DNA of 64,000 nt from Halobacterium bonnevillei (GTDB taxonomy: Archaea > Halobacteriota > Halobacteria > Halobacteriales > Halobacteriaceae). Below the pieces are notes generated by a model, which was not told where the DNA came from, ran no database searches, and was given only the letters and a program-made list of their open reading frames with translations. Each line of letters begins with the position of its first letter. Within the stretch, counting starts at the first letter, position 1. Positions 10,059 through 19,028 of the stretch are shown here, piece by piece. The DNA is taken from assembly GCF_009831555.1 (NCBI RefSeq), contig NZ_WUUU01000001.1, positions 1 through 64,000 of the forward strand. The letters run 5' to 3'. Made by a program: the position numbers and the translations under genes.

Positions 10059-10550
10059 GTGATAAACATATTTAAGTTTATAGAAATATAGGTAGATTGT
10101 AATTATATAAAGCGACTGAAGATCTCTCCGAACCCAGTGCTATCTCACTTTGCCTGAGGGGTGTTATCAACCGGTTTGGCTAAGTAGGGCTTCTCTCCAT
10201 CTTCACAGTATTCCCTACTATTACAATTATCTGTCATGAAGATGCTGGCTTCCATTGCTGGTTCTACAACGGCGAGGCTTGTGCAGTTGTTTATGTAATT
10301 TACATGTTACACACAGTAAGTAGATTATCTCCCCTTACCTTGACTTCCCTCGATTACAACACTGCGATTCGTGTTGTGCCGTATTAGGTTAGGATTTGAT
10401 CGGTCATAATTACTATTAATAGAATGAGATTTTAATCGCTTTGATGGAATATCGGGGACTGAGTTGGAATCTGCGAGGCCAGAGACGCAAACAGAGAATT
10501 AAACTTTATATTTAACTTTATTTACGGTTTTATTATTTGGATATTAAATA
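10059..10550. other. non-coding A/T-rich region
   Basis: Nearly 500 bp without an open frame that I can support on either strand. It is A/T rich, and it runs directly into a fragment of an IS6-B transposase. I see no structured RNA or promoter that can be assigned. Confidence 0.45.
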
Positions 10551-10827
10551 GTGTATTGGAAATAAATGTCAAGCGGAGCAGTACCACGGATCATTACTGG
10601 ATTCAGAAAGACGTTCTACAGCCGGCTGGCGACGGGGCCCTGAATCGGATCGCGGTCGACGAGACCGCGATTCAGATAAATAATGAACCACACTGCCTGT
10701 CCGCTGCTGTTAATCCTGAAACTAAGAAATTCCCTACTTAGACTGTTCCAAATTATAGCCCCGCGACTCATCGTGCTGTTTCCTTGTAGACTCCGCGATA
10801 AGCAGACGGTTGAGCAATGCTCAATGT
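10551..10827 (+). mobile_element. IS6-family lineage B internal fragment
   Basis: Translated pieces match the middle of the IS6-B transposase: an HTH-like segment (DHYWIQK), 'GDGALNRIAVDETAIQIN', and in another frame the 'RLLRDKQTVEQ' region. Neither terminal inverted repeat is present and internal stops occur. It is a relic of a second IS6-B insertion in the same orientation as the one at 7838. Confidence 0.7.
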
Positions 10828-10879
10828 GACTTTATCAAAAGTTGCTACAACAACTGAGAAGCTACGCTCTTGAGGCCAA

Positions 10880-12298
10880 CTAAATGAAGCTGTCGACGTA
10901 CGCTGCGATGATCTTGCTCGCATTACTTACATCGCCAAACATCTGCTCTGCGAGTGGCCGTTCCCTATTAAGTACTGCTACTCTTTCGTCTGGATTTGTA
11001 ACTAGCGACGATAACATCTTATCCAGTTCCTCGGTGGTAGAGACGCTACAGATACCGCCCTCTGCCCATTTCGATCCACTACGTTCGGGGAGTAACTGGA
11101 TCACTGGCACGCCGAACGCGACGGCTTCTGGCAACGCAGTCGTATCGGTACCAACGACAACGTCACTTTGATTGATTAGCGAGTAGACGTTCTGTGACCT
11201 TTCAATTTGTTCCTCCCTCAAAAACTCATCTTTGCGGAGAGAGCAGTACTTGGCAGGTTCTCCTGATGGATGGGGTCTGTAGATAACTTTCACGTTTGGG
11301 TACTTGTTGACGACGTCAGCGAACAGTCGCATGGCTTCCAGGCTATGCTCAACTGGGGTAGAGGTGTATAGAACGGTCGGGGGTGATCCAATTGATTGCT
11401 CAGTCGCTCTCCCATACTGCGCCAAACGTGCTTGGAGTTTCGGATTCCCAACTACTTTAGTATCAGGGGGTTGAAATGCTGTATCGATACTGTCAAGTAC
11501 TGAATTGAAATGTTCTCCCCAAAGCAATGCATGGTCAGATCCTATAAATGGATGATGGATTCCATGTCTGAACGCACCATGCTGGATCACAAGAGTCTTT
11601 AGCATTTCGCCATCTCTTCGTTTACGAACCGCGTTCAAATAACCCCGATTCGATGTAAACTGGACGGCGTATAGCACGTCAGGGTCAGTTTGATCGAGAA
11701 CCGACTGGAAGAGGACGCTATCCAGGCAGTACTTCTTGAAGTACCGTTTGGTTGCTTGTCGATCATCCACTGAGAGATCGAAGTCCCGACACAAATCCTC
11801 TATGTCACAAGAAAGGTCTTGATACGCTTTCTTTGCTTGCCGATACGTGTCCAGTGTGAATAGATCCTCTTCAAAGAGTACTGTCGCATCACTGAACAGT
11901 GACTTGTCTTCGGCATCTAGAGCACGACGGGCGGTAAAAACTGACACATCGCTGGGTGCCCTCTCGCGGTCGCGCAACACTGGAAGTACGAACGGCTCGT
12001 AGTCCGAACGGAAGGTGTCTGTGAATGGTATCAATATTTGGCAGTCGGCGTCGGTCGGCGACACACGGTTCCACCGACGAACCGTTGCCTGTTCAAGAAA
12101 CGTCATAGAAAGCACTTGATTAACCAACCTATTCTGCCAACTACGCTCGGGTGTAGCCCCAACTCCGGCGTTATCCCAGTGATACTGGACTAACACATCC
12201 AAATTTCGCCAGATGGCTGGTGCGTATCGTTCCCGACAGCGCTCACGGTGCGCAGCGAATAGTGACTGGTCCTCGTCATCGTACGGGTTATCAATCAT
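10880..12298 (-). CDS. surface polysaccharide glycosyl/glycerophosphotransferase-like protein (GT-B fold)
   Basis: A 472-residue protein. Residues 230-440 show a UDP-GlcNAc-2-epimerase/capsule-transferase-like C-terminal half: LVIQHGAFRHGIHHP, then VLYTSTP, VKVIYRPHPSGEP, and SDVVVGTDTTALPEAVAFGVPVI. The G-x-D-T-T/S-x-x-x-E-A signature and the R-P-H-P motif are shared with capsule polysaccharide and CDP-glycerol-type transferases and with bacterial sialyl/polysialyl capsule enzymes. The N-terminal 200 residues are unassigned. Neighbouring nonulosonate genes make a nonulosonic-acid acceptor or donor conceivable, but this is inference. It starts at the ATG at 12298 and runs opposite to the flanking genes. 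Confidence 0.7.
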   Translation of the reverse strand: MIDNPYDDEDQSLFAAHRERCRERYAPAIWRNLDVLVQYHWDNAGVGATPERSWQNRLVNQVLSMTFLEQATVRRWNRVSPTDADCQILIPFTDTFRSDYEPFVLPVLRDRERAPSDVSVFTARRALDAEDKSLFSDATVLFEEDLFTLDTYRQAKKAYQDLSCDIEDLCRDFDLSVDDRQATKRYFKKYCLDSVLFQSVLDQTDPDVLYAVQFTSNRGYLNAVRKRRDGEMLKTLVIQHGAFRHGIHHPFIGSDHALLWGEHFNSVLDSIDTAFQPPDTKVVGNPKLQARLAQYGRATEQSIGSPPTVLYTSTPVEHSLEAMRLFADVVNKYPNVKVIYRPHPSGEPAKYCSLRKDEFLREEQIERSQNVYSLINQSDVVVGTDTTALPEAVAFGVPVIQLLPERSGSKWAEGGICSVSTTEELDKMLSSLVTNPDERVAVLNRERPLAEQMFGDVSNASKIIAAYVDSFI

Positions 12299-13235
12299 GG
12301 AAATTGTCAGTATAAAAAGTGCGAGAGGTAAGGTCTCGCCAAAGGCTCTGTTTTAGACTTGATTTCATCTGAGAGATAATATCTCTTGCGATTAGCATCA
12401 GTCTGTTGGCACAACGTTATGTTCTTCTAATTACATATGGGATATAAAGGGAGTTCAGAGTGGTTATTATCCCCTCCTATCGTAGGGATGTACTTTTGAG
12501 GCGGTTTTACGATCGCTCACAGAATCTGCCGGAAACAAGTTTTGTTGAAGACAACTTTGATAATACCAATAATAGTTAAAATGTATATTTGAGCTAGATG
12601 TATACTTGTAGAAGGAGGAAATATCGACTTCGACACCAGCTGAGGGCTTTGGCTACGCATAGGGCAATTACTGAGCGCGGCCAATTCGATCATCTGGTGC
12701 TTAAAAATCGGCCCAGCAACAACATCATAACCATTTTCTGAATGTCTCTCGTTGACACTTAGTTAATAAATCAGTTATTAGACCCTCTCAGAACTAAATG
12801 AGATCAACCGATTGGCGTTTACAGACGTACTCAGCGTAGTCTCGCTACACCGCTGTCGCTTCGACAAAATGGCCTTTGTGATGTCAGCTAAGTTGCGGTC
12901 TCGTGCCAATCGCAGCATGTGGGAAGCAAATGGCTTGGAGTTTCCGACATCCCATAGAAGAGGTCACAATCAAGTAACTGTACTCCCACCCAGGTAGTAC
13001 ACCAACAATATTATCAACTAGATTTGTACGTACCCTAAGCTAAATAATAGACTAGGAAATCATTTCAAACAGTTTTTACACGGGTTCATGACCTATTCAG
13101 TTCGCTACTGGAATCGTCGTACGTCAATCGATAAGAATCGTTGTGCGAATCTTTTAGTTGCTCTCCATGAGAATTATGAATCATCATGAAATCGAATTCG
13201 TCCCGGATTGTTAATGGCAGAGGGAGTAATTAATA
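12299..13235. other. long non-coding/decayed region
   Basis: About 940 bp separating two divergent genes. The only open stretch (12812-12997) ends in a plausible but unrecognised peptide and lacks a start context, so I do not call it. The DNA is A/T rich with many stops in all frames. It may hold the promoters of both flanking genes. The sequence TAATTAATA just before the start at 13236 is too close to act as its TATA box for leaderless initiation. Confidence 0.4.
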
Positions 13236-14216
13236 ATGTCTTGGGAAAATACCAATGTACTAATTACAGGAGGTCTTGGATTCATCGGAAGTACCCTAGC
13301 ACATGACCTCGCGGAACTGGACGCATCAGTAACCCTTCTGGACGCGAAGCTTGAAGATTATGGCGCGAACCCAGCAAACGTCGACACCATACGTGATAAT
13401 GTGACTATCGTCGAAGCTGACTTGCGTGACGTCAAAGACGTTGCACCCTACGTGACACAAAGTGATGTCGTCTTCCACCTCGCGGCGCAGTTGAGCCGTA
13501 CCGTCTCAAATGAAAATCCAGCAACTGACGCTGAAATAAATTGTCAAGGGTTTCTCAACGTCCTCTCGGTCGCCAAGTCCGCCACAGACTCACCGCGAAT
13601 CGTCTTTACCAGTTCGCAGGCCGTTGTCGGCCGCCCAGCATCGCTACCGTTCGATGAGACAACGCAGGCAGCACCGTTGGACGTATACGGGGCGAACAAA
13701 CGTGCGGGGGAACTATACTGTAACCTCTACTATGAATCTCATGGAGTCCCCACGGTTGCTGTGCGTCTGACGAACGTCTACGGCCCACGGGCACAGCTTT
13801 CGAATCCTAACTACGGGGTCATCAACAACTTCATTGCGGCGGCGCTTCGTGACGAAACACTCACCGTATTTGAACCAGGGACAATGAAGCGGGACTTTGT
13901 CTACGTTAGGGATATCACTAGGGGTCTCCGTTGCTTAGGATTTGAACAACGAGCGGTCGGCGAACGCTACACTTTAGGTACTGGTGACGCCACCACAATA
14001 TACGATTTGGCAGAGGCGATCGTCGATACCGCTGGCTCGGGGTCAGTCAAACTAGTTCCTTGGCCGGATGACTGGGAGTCAATCCAAGTAGGTGATCTCC
14101 GGTCGGACCCTTCGAAGATGTGTGACCACTTTGACTGGGAACCGGAAACCGATTTAACCGAAGGATTAGTTGAGACTATCGACTACTACCGAGATAACCT
14201 GGAAGCATACCTCTGA
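13236..14216 (+). CDS. NAD-dependent epimerase/dehydratase (extended SDR)
   Basis: A 326-residue extended short-chain dehydrogenase. The NAD-binding motif is GGLGFIGS (residues 12-19), and HLAAQ, TSSQ and the catalytic Y-x-x-x-K as YGANK are all present, followed by RLTNVYGPR. It is of usual family length and looks intact. Members convert UDP- or dTDP-sugars by 4-epimerisation, 4,6-dehydration or decarboxylation; the exact reaction is not readable. It stands alone between a decayed region and a methyltransferase remnant. Confidence 0.85.
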   Translation: MSWENTNVLITGGLGFIGSTLAHDLAELDASVTLLDAKLEDYGANPANVDTIRDNVTIVEADLRDVKDVAPYVTQSDVVFHLAAQLSRTVSNENPATDAEINCQGFLNVLSVAKSATDSPRIVFTSSQAVVGRPASLPFDETTQAAPLDVYGANKRAGELYCNLYYESHGVPTVAVRLTNVYGPRAQLSNPNYGVINNFIAAALRDETLTVFEPGTMKRDFVYVRDITRGLRCLGFEQRAVGERYTLGTGDATTIYDLAEAIVDTAGSGSVKLVPWPDDWESIQVGDLRSDPSKMCDHFDWEPETDLTEGLVETIDYYRDNLEAYL

Positions 14217-14280
14217 ATCAGGCGGCAGATACTGGTAGAATCGACCTTGCGAACAAATAACTGTGTATGCTAAATGCTTT

Positions 14281-14480
14281 ATTACCTGACCGTTGCAAAC
14301 CGGGTACAATTACGACCGATCCAAGCATGGGCAAGTTGCGTGTAAAACGTTCGTCGGTCCTCCTCATGAAGTGCCTGATCAAGTCGGGTTCGTTCTGTTC
14401 GAATGAACCGTCCAAATATTCATCGACAATACAGTTGTCGCAGTGGTCATATATGACTCGGAGGGGTTCCGGGCGCCAAT
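14281..14480 (-). pseudogene. C-terminal remnant of a SAM-methyltransferase paralogue
   Basis: Reading the minus strand gives DRRTFYTQLAH followed by GRNCTRFAT and a stop. This aligns with the end of the intact methyltransferase at 16761-17651, which reads DRRSFYTQLAH then GRNCTLFAT. Upstream on the same strand an FEQ segment lies in a different frame, so the remnant is frameshifted as well as N-terminally truncated. It marks an earlier second copy of the methyltransferase gene, and the two same-strand copies now bracket the sulfatase-like gene and an IS6 element. Confidence 0.75.
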
Positions 14481-14680
14481 CCGAAGACGTCTAAAGTTTC
14501 CCCGAGCGCTCCTGTAGGACCGGTTCGTTCAGTTGACCCTTCTCGGCGAGTTGGAGCACGCGAGTCAGTTTGAAGATGTGTCATGGGGGTTGGTTGCGAG
14601 AGATGAAGAACCGAAGCGCTTAGCCGCTCTTCGGCTGTCTCGGTCTGTCACGAGTAAGCGGTAGCCGGCAGCACAGAAGA

Positions 14681-14686
14681 TTTATA
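14681..14686 (+). promoter_or_regulatory. TATA box for the sulfatase-like gene
   Basis: TTTATA lies 29 bp before the ATG at 14710 but only 8 bp before an upstream in-frame ATG at 14689. Haloarchaeal TATA boxes sit about 25-30 nt before transcription start and many mRNAs are leaderless. The spacing therefore favours initiation at 14710 and decides the start of the downstream gene. Confidence 0.55.
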
Positions 14687-14709
14687 CTATGACGGCTGAA
14701 CTCCGTCCT

Positions 14710-15648
14710 ATGTACTCGCTGGATCAGATTGCACGGGGAATCAAGCAACCGTCCCGTCTTAAACAGGAAGCTCATCGGAGGGGGTGGGACGTTTACAATT
14801 ATTCCGTTCGGAAATTCTTATATCCCGAGCAAGAAACTGTCGTCGAACGTGATTGGGACAATCTAATCTTATTGGACGCCTGTAGGTACGACCTCTTCGA
14901 GGAAACGAGTACACTCCCCGGAACCCTCGAGAAGTACTATTCCTTGGCGTCCACGACTGGTCGATTCGTGGACCGAACGTTCACCGACGAGTACCCCGAC
15001 ATCGTTATGATCACCGCGACACCGAAATACACGGAGTGGGAGCGTAGTGACCGTTTTTTCGACGTTGTACAGGTCTGGAAGACTGACTGGAATGAGGAGT
15101 TGAGGACGGTGCATCCAGCGGACATGACCGAAGCAGTCCGAGAGGCGGTTGAACGGTATCCTAATAAACGGATATTTGCCCACTACATACCGCCGCACGC
15201 CCCCTTCATCGGCGAGACAGGTGAGGAACTGGAGTACGAAGTGGTGTTCTCCAAAGACGAAGACATCATATCTGCAGACACGCATCTACCGAACCTCTGG
15301 GAAGCAGTCAAGATGGACGAGATGGACGCCGAGAGGGTGTGGGAAGCCTACAAGGAAAACCTGGAAATTGCACTCCCCCATGTGGAGTCATTGCTCCACG
15401 AACTCCAGGGGAAAACAGTTGTGACGGCAGACCACGGGAACGCGTTCGGGGAGATGGGCGTGTACGGGCACCCGCCGGAACGACACATCCCGGAACTGGT
15501 CAAGGTCCCGTGGCTGGAATACCAGAATGGAGATCGAAAACATATCGAATCGGGGGATATGACCGAGGAGGGCGAGGGTTCAACCGAGGACGATGGAAAT
15601 GGCCAGATGCTCAAAGAACGACTCGCAGACCTGGGCTACAAGACCTGA
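14710..15648 (+). CDS. sulfatase/phosphotransferase-like AlkP-superfamily protein
   Basis: 312 residues from the ATG MYSLDQIARG (an ATG at 14689 would add seven residues). AlkP-fold features are ILLDACRYDLF with the first metal-binding Asp, STTGRF in the nucleophile region, HYIPPHAPF, and VTADHGNAFGE followed by GHPPERH near the end. There is no C/S-x-P-x-R formylglycine motif, so a classical sulfatase is unlikely; phosphoglycerol-transferase or phosphatase chemistry is equally possible. It is soluble and short for the family. The C-terminus ERLADLGYKT carries the R-L-x-D-L-G-Y tail seen in three other proteins here. Confidence 0.8.
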   Translation: MYSLDQIARGIKQPSRLKQEAHRRGWDVYNYSVRKFLYPEQETVVERDWDNLILLDACRYDLFEETSTLPGTLEKYYSLASTTGRFVDRTFTDEYPDIVMITATPKYTEWERSDRFFDVVQVWKTDWNEELRTVHPADMTEAVREAVERYPNKRIFAHYIPPHAPFIGETGEELEYEVVFSKDEDIISADTHLPNLWEAVKMDEMDAERVWEAYKENLEIALPHVESLLHELQGKTVVTADHGNAFGEMGVYGHPPERHIPELVKVPWLEYQNGDRKHIESGDMTEEGEGSTEDDGNGQMLKERLADLGYKT

Positions 15649-15773
15649 GTAGTAACACCGCGGTGCTAGTGTCGCCGAAACGTAAACAAAACAGCGCTCA
15701 ACGGTAGAAGGGAGTACAAGAACCAGATCGGTTCTGAGCTCGCTGGCAATAGACGCTCAGGTTGACCAACAGA

Positions 15774-15978
15774 TTTCGTCTTGACGCCGGCTATTCGTTG
15801 CTACAGAAGAGCTTTCGATTGTTCACACCCCCGGCTCAAGTAGCCGCCGGCCCTTCGTGGCGCGACGGGTCCCAGGCGTCGATTACGCCGGACACTCATG
15901 GGGCGAGCGGAATTTTCGACCCCCCTTCCGGCACCGTCCGTCGATTGAGGAGTACTTAAAGCCTCACGGGGTTATTCC
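15774..15978 (+). pseudogene. possible gene remnant cut by IS6-A
   Basis: One frame is open up to the element boundary and has a natural-looking composition (…HSWGERNFRPPFRHRP, then SIEEYLKPHGVIP). It has no start codon and is interrupted exactly at the IS6-A left end at 15979. No continuation is found beyond 16675. I cannot name the family. It could also be a chance open frame in a G/C-rich stretch. Confidence 0.3.
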
Positions 15979-16675
15979 GGCGGTGTTCAGATAAGGATGA
16001 AGAGTGAGGCGGTTCGTTTTCTGAGTGATCTATGCCCGAAAACGACCGCCTCACCGGTTGTTTAGACGAGATCAACTTAGAGTTTGTTGAACGAGAAGCG
16101 ACACCGCGATTGTTGATGGAGCTCAGTATTCAGCTGCATCTTGCTGGACTATCTCTTTCGAATACTGTTTCTATTCTTGAGGTATTCGGTGTCGAACGTG
16201 CTCGATCCACCGTTCATAATTGGGGTCACAAGGCCGATCTACAGCCCGAATCTGGTCGGTGTCCGGATCACGTCGCGGTTGATGAGACTGTGATCCAACT
16301 CAACGACGAGCAGTACTGGCTGTACGCCGCTGTCGATCCTGAAACAAACGAAGTACTCCATACAACGCTTGAGCCGACGACTACGAACGTTCTCGCTCAT
16401 TCATTTCTCACTGAACTCGCCGAGAAACACGATGTCTCCGACGCCGTGTTTCTCGTCGATGGCTCGCATTCATTGCAGAATGCATGTCAACGCCACGGCT
16501 TCGATTTCAGATACGAGAAACATGGAAATCGGAACGCTGTTGAACGTATATTCAGAGAGATAAAACGACGAACTATCTCTTTCTCAAACTGTTTCAGCAA
16601 TGCCGAAGCAGAAACCGCCGACGAGTGGCTCAGATCGTTCAGCTTCGCATGGAATCAGCTTATCTGAACACTACC
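15979..16675 (+). mobile_element. IS6-family element, lineage A, intact
   Basis: A 697-bp element with left end GGCGGTGTTCAGATAAG and right end CTTATCTGAACACTACC (inverted, 15 of 17 matching). It encodes one full-length transposase. The 8 bp on each side do not match (GTTATTCC versus TCGAAACA), so either this copy moved by recombination or cointegrate resolution, or flanking DNA was deleted. It is the likely autonomous source for the decayed copy at 7128 and the MITE at 22737. Confidence 0.92.
16032..16667 (+). CDS. IS6-family transposase
   Basis: 211 residues, the usual size for haloarchaeal IS6-type DDE transposases. Residues 35-72 form a helix-turn-helix-like DNA-binding part ending VHNWGHKADL. 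The DDE residues are visible as D84 in VAVDET, D143 in FLVDGSH and E171 in NAVERIF. It performs replicative cut-and-join of the element ends through a cointegrate. The frame is uninterrupted, unlike all other IS6 copies in the window. Confidence 0.93.
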   Translation: MPENDRLTGCLDEINLEFVEREATPRLLMELSIQLHLAGLSLSNTVSILEVFGVERARSTVHNWGHKADLQPESGRCPDHVAVDETVIQLNDEQYWLYAAVDPETNEVLHTTLEPTTTNVLAHSFLTELAEKHDVSDAVFLVDGSHSLQNACQRHGFDFRYEKHGNRNAVERIFREIKRRTISFSNCFSNAEAETADEWLRSFSFAWNQLI

Positions 16676-16760
16676 TCGAAACACGACCTAACTTTCTAGT
16701 TCCTACCCTTCATTTGGATATCTTCTATTAATAATTTTAAATATAATTATCAGTAATAAA

Positions 16761-17651
16761 CTACTCAGCTGTTGCGAAAAGCGTGCAGTTGCGACCAACA
16801 CCAATATGCGCTAGTTGCGTGTAAAACGATCGTCGGTCCTCATCGGGGAGTGCCTGTTCAAATTTCACTCTTCGAGCATGACAGTTACTGCCAATTGAAT
16901 CGCTCTTAACGTAGTTATCCCCCATTAGGAGGAACTGAGACATCGGGAAGTCAGCAAATTTTGAATGTACTTTAAACCCGCAATCTGAGAGGAGGGTAGC
17001 TAGACTGGTAAAGTCAAAGTAGAAGATGTGTGTTGGCGCGTTTACCCACCACTGGTCAAGATCAAGTAATTTCTGGGCAGCAATTTGGAATGGATTAAAT
17101 TCGTTGGGTACCTTCACAATTAGCATCCCATCCTTTGAGAGGAGTTTATCACAGGCCTGGATAACTTCTGATGGATTCGGAACATGCTCAAGAACGTTAA
17201 ACATTGTTATCAGGTCAAAATCCGATTCATTAGAAATTGCGAACTCCTCAGCCGTAGTCTCATAGACCTCCAGACCTTTCGTGCGAGCTGCTTTCCCGAT
17301 GCGGCCCGAGGGTTCTATACCAACAGTGTCGTATCCATGGTTTTCCATAAAAGTAAGAAACTCACCAGTCCCACAACCAATATCCAGAACTCGCTGAGCA
17401 TTCGGATATTCTTGCTCAAATATATGCTTGTAGTCTGAATACCAAGTCGTTCTTCGCCACTCACGCTCACGTTTCGCTGCTTCGTCGTTTTGAAGAAGCC
17501 GAGATACGTCATCAGCGAGTTCACCGTCTTCTAGGAGTTCCGGATAATCACTCTGGTAGAATTCTGATAGTTCAGAATCGGTCGGAATCGGGTCGAGACG
17601 GAAATATCCGCACCTGTAATCTTTTACCAAATTGTATCGTTCGTCGCTCAC
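16761..17651 (-). CDS. class I SAM-dependent methyltransferase
   Basis: 296 residues. SAM-binding motif I is VLDIGCGTGEFL, followed by TVGIEPSG and the post-motif FDLITMFNVLEHVPNP. The family modifies sugars, lipids or small molecules; the gene's place in a glycan cluster suggests sugar methylation. Relatives often carry an N-terminal CxxC zinc ribbon before RYxLVxCxxCG. Here the protein starts inside that unit (YNLVKDYRCGYF). A TATA box 23-29 bp upstream of the GTG at 17651 argues that this shortened start is the real one. A degenerate paralogue end lies at 14281-14480. Confidence 0.85.
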   Translation of the reverse strand: MSDERYNLVKDYRCGYFRLDPIPTDSELSEFYQSDYPELLEDGELADDVSRLLQNDEAAKREREWRRTTWYSDYKHIFEQEYPNAQRVLDIGCGTGEFLTFMENHGYDTVGIEPSGRIGKAARTKGLEVYETTAEEFAISNESDFDLITMFNVLEHVPNPSEVIQACDKLLSKDGMLIVKVPNEFNPFQIAAQKLLDLDQWWVNAPTHIFYFDFTSLATLLSDCGFKVHSKFADFPMSQFLLMGDNYVKSDSIGSNCHARRVKFEQALPDEDRRSFYTQLAHIGVGRNCTLFATAE

Positions 17652-17673
17652 ACCTAATCAGTGGGTGGAATCA

Positions 17674-17680
17674 TATAAAT
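17674..17680 (-). promoter_or_regulatory. TATA box of the methyltransferase gene
   Basis: TATAAAT on the plus strand (ATTTATA on the coding strand) lies 23-29 bp before the GTG at 17651, the spacing of a leaderless haloarchaeal promoter. It supports the GTG as start codon. Confidence 0.55.
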
Positions 17681-17887
17681 ATGCTAGGGTCTTCGTTCCT
17701 ACTGCCCTTTTATTCAATATTCAAAATTTGAATTTAAACCGTTAAATGTACTATGGAAAGAAATCTCTAATGATGAGTTGTCGCCGACAATCCATTTCCT
17801 AATATAATTATAATTAGTAACACAACTATATCGGGCAATAACTCTTGATTCCTTAGATTTGACCTAATAATTGACGATCGGCTTTGT

Positions 17888-18922
17888 TCAGAAGTTACGC
17901 ATCGTCTCGATTGTTCGTTGACGGCCGTAACCGTCGACAATTTCTTGACCCCGGTTACTCATCCGTGTGCGATAATCAGTATCACTAATCAAACGAGTGA
18001 TTTCATTTCCAATTTCTGATTCCGCTATGTCTTCGAAATTACCCACGGGACTGAATAGTTTTGTTTGCCTCAGTCCCGTCATTGTGTACTCCTCAATTGG
18101 TGCAATCGTCCCCACGACCGTCGGAACTCCCATAAACGCCAGCTCCCAGCAGGTCGTTCCCCCCGAAGACACCGCGATATCTGCCCACGCCATCTGAGCG
18201 GCCATGTCTGACACATTCTGCTTGAGTTGAATCGATTGGTTAACTTCTTCCGCTAAGTCAGTCAGCTCTGGGAGTGAATCATTCAATGCCCCGACAATAA
18301 CGACTGTTTCCAAATCGGCTTCAACTTGGTCTAGAGCATTGAGAACGGTCTTTGTATGGTTGTTTGGGTCACTTCCGCCGAGTGTGACGAGAAGTGTTCG
18401 CGGTTTCACTTCGGGATCTGGCGACCAATCAATCCACTCCAGAAACTCATCTCGAAAGAGCACGTAATCAGAGCCGAGAAGCAGTTCCGTATCGGAATAA
18501 CGATTGGCGTACATGTCTTCATGCGCGTGAAGATTCTGATTAAGAACGATGTCCGTACCATAGTGGACCCGCTTCCCCATATCATCAATCAGTAGTACTC
18601 GTGCAGGACCGACAGTGAGTTCCGAGAGATAGTCAGCGTCAAAATGGGGCCCGTCAACGACGATCCAGCTAGCGTCGTATTCGTTCGCTATGTCTGTGGT
18701 TCGGGTAGCATCACATTGGGAGCCGCGCGGTGAATTCAGTCGGTGGACTCTCGTAGTCCACTGGTCAATGCGATCAGTGAGGCCGTTGGGTATCTTCGCT
18801 CCGACGAAGTGGACGTTGCCGTCGGCCTTGGACCATGCTTGCGCAAGCGACAGACATCGCATCACATGGCCTGTTCCGATTTGACTACTCCCATCAGTGC
18901 GAATAAGAAGTGTCTCCGTCAT
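17888..18922 (-). CDS. pseG: PseG-like UDP-sugar hydrolase
   Basis: 344 residues from the ATG MTETLLIRTDG, preceded by GGAGG six bases upstream; a longer frame to 18991 lacks support. The IGTGHVMRCLSLA motif, with its catalytic His next to the glycine-rich loop, and the C-terminal SSGGTTCWELAFMGVP donor-binding motif identify the PseG/MurG-like GT-B hydrolases. PseG removes UDP from UDP-2,4-diacetamido-2,4,6-trideoxy-altrose in pseudaminic acid synthesis. Neighbouring genes for the synthase and cytidylyltransferase support a nonulosonate role. Exact sugar stereochemistry cannot be inferred from sequence alone. Confidence 0.82.
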   Translation of the reverse strand: MTETLLIRTDGSSQIGTGHVMRCLSLAQAWSKADGNVHFVGAKIPNGLTDRIDQWTTRVHRLNSPRGSQCDATRTTDIANEYDASWIVVDGPHFDADYLSELTVGPARVLLIDDMGKRVHYGTDIVLNQNLHAHEDMYANRYSDTELLLGSDYVLFRDEFLEWIDWSPDPEVKPRTLLVTLGGSDPNNHTKTVLNALDQVEADLETVVIVGALNDSLPELTDLAEEVNQSIQLKQNVSDMAAQMAWADIAVSSGGTTCWELAFMGVPTVVGTIAPIEEYTMTGLRQTKLFSPVGNFEDIAESEIGNEITRLISDTDYRTRMSNRGQEIVDGYGRQRTIETMRNF

Positions 18923-19028
18923 ACATCCTCCATATTTAATACTCGTGTTTCTACTGATGTACAACTGACAGACGGTATGGACTTGAGACAACGAACGGTT
19001 TGCCGATCAGATTTCTCGAAAGTCGTCA

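Noticed and set aside
12812-12997. 61-codon frame in the 12.3-13.2 kb gap
   Set aside because: No start context, no recognisable domain and stops on both sides; could be a remnant but nothing identifies it.
14710-15648. Classical sulfatase annotation
   Set aside because: No C/S-x-P-x-R formylglycine motif is present, so only an AlkP-superfamily assignment is justified.
15971-16683. Target-site duplication of the intact IS6-A copy
   Set aside because: The 8 bases on each side, GTTATTCC and TCGAAACA, do not match under any one- or two-base shift of the boundary.
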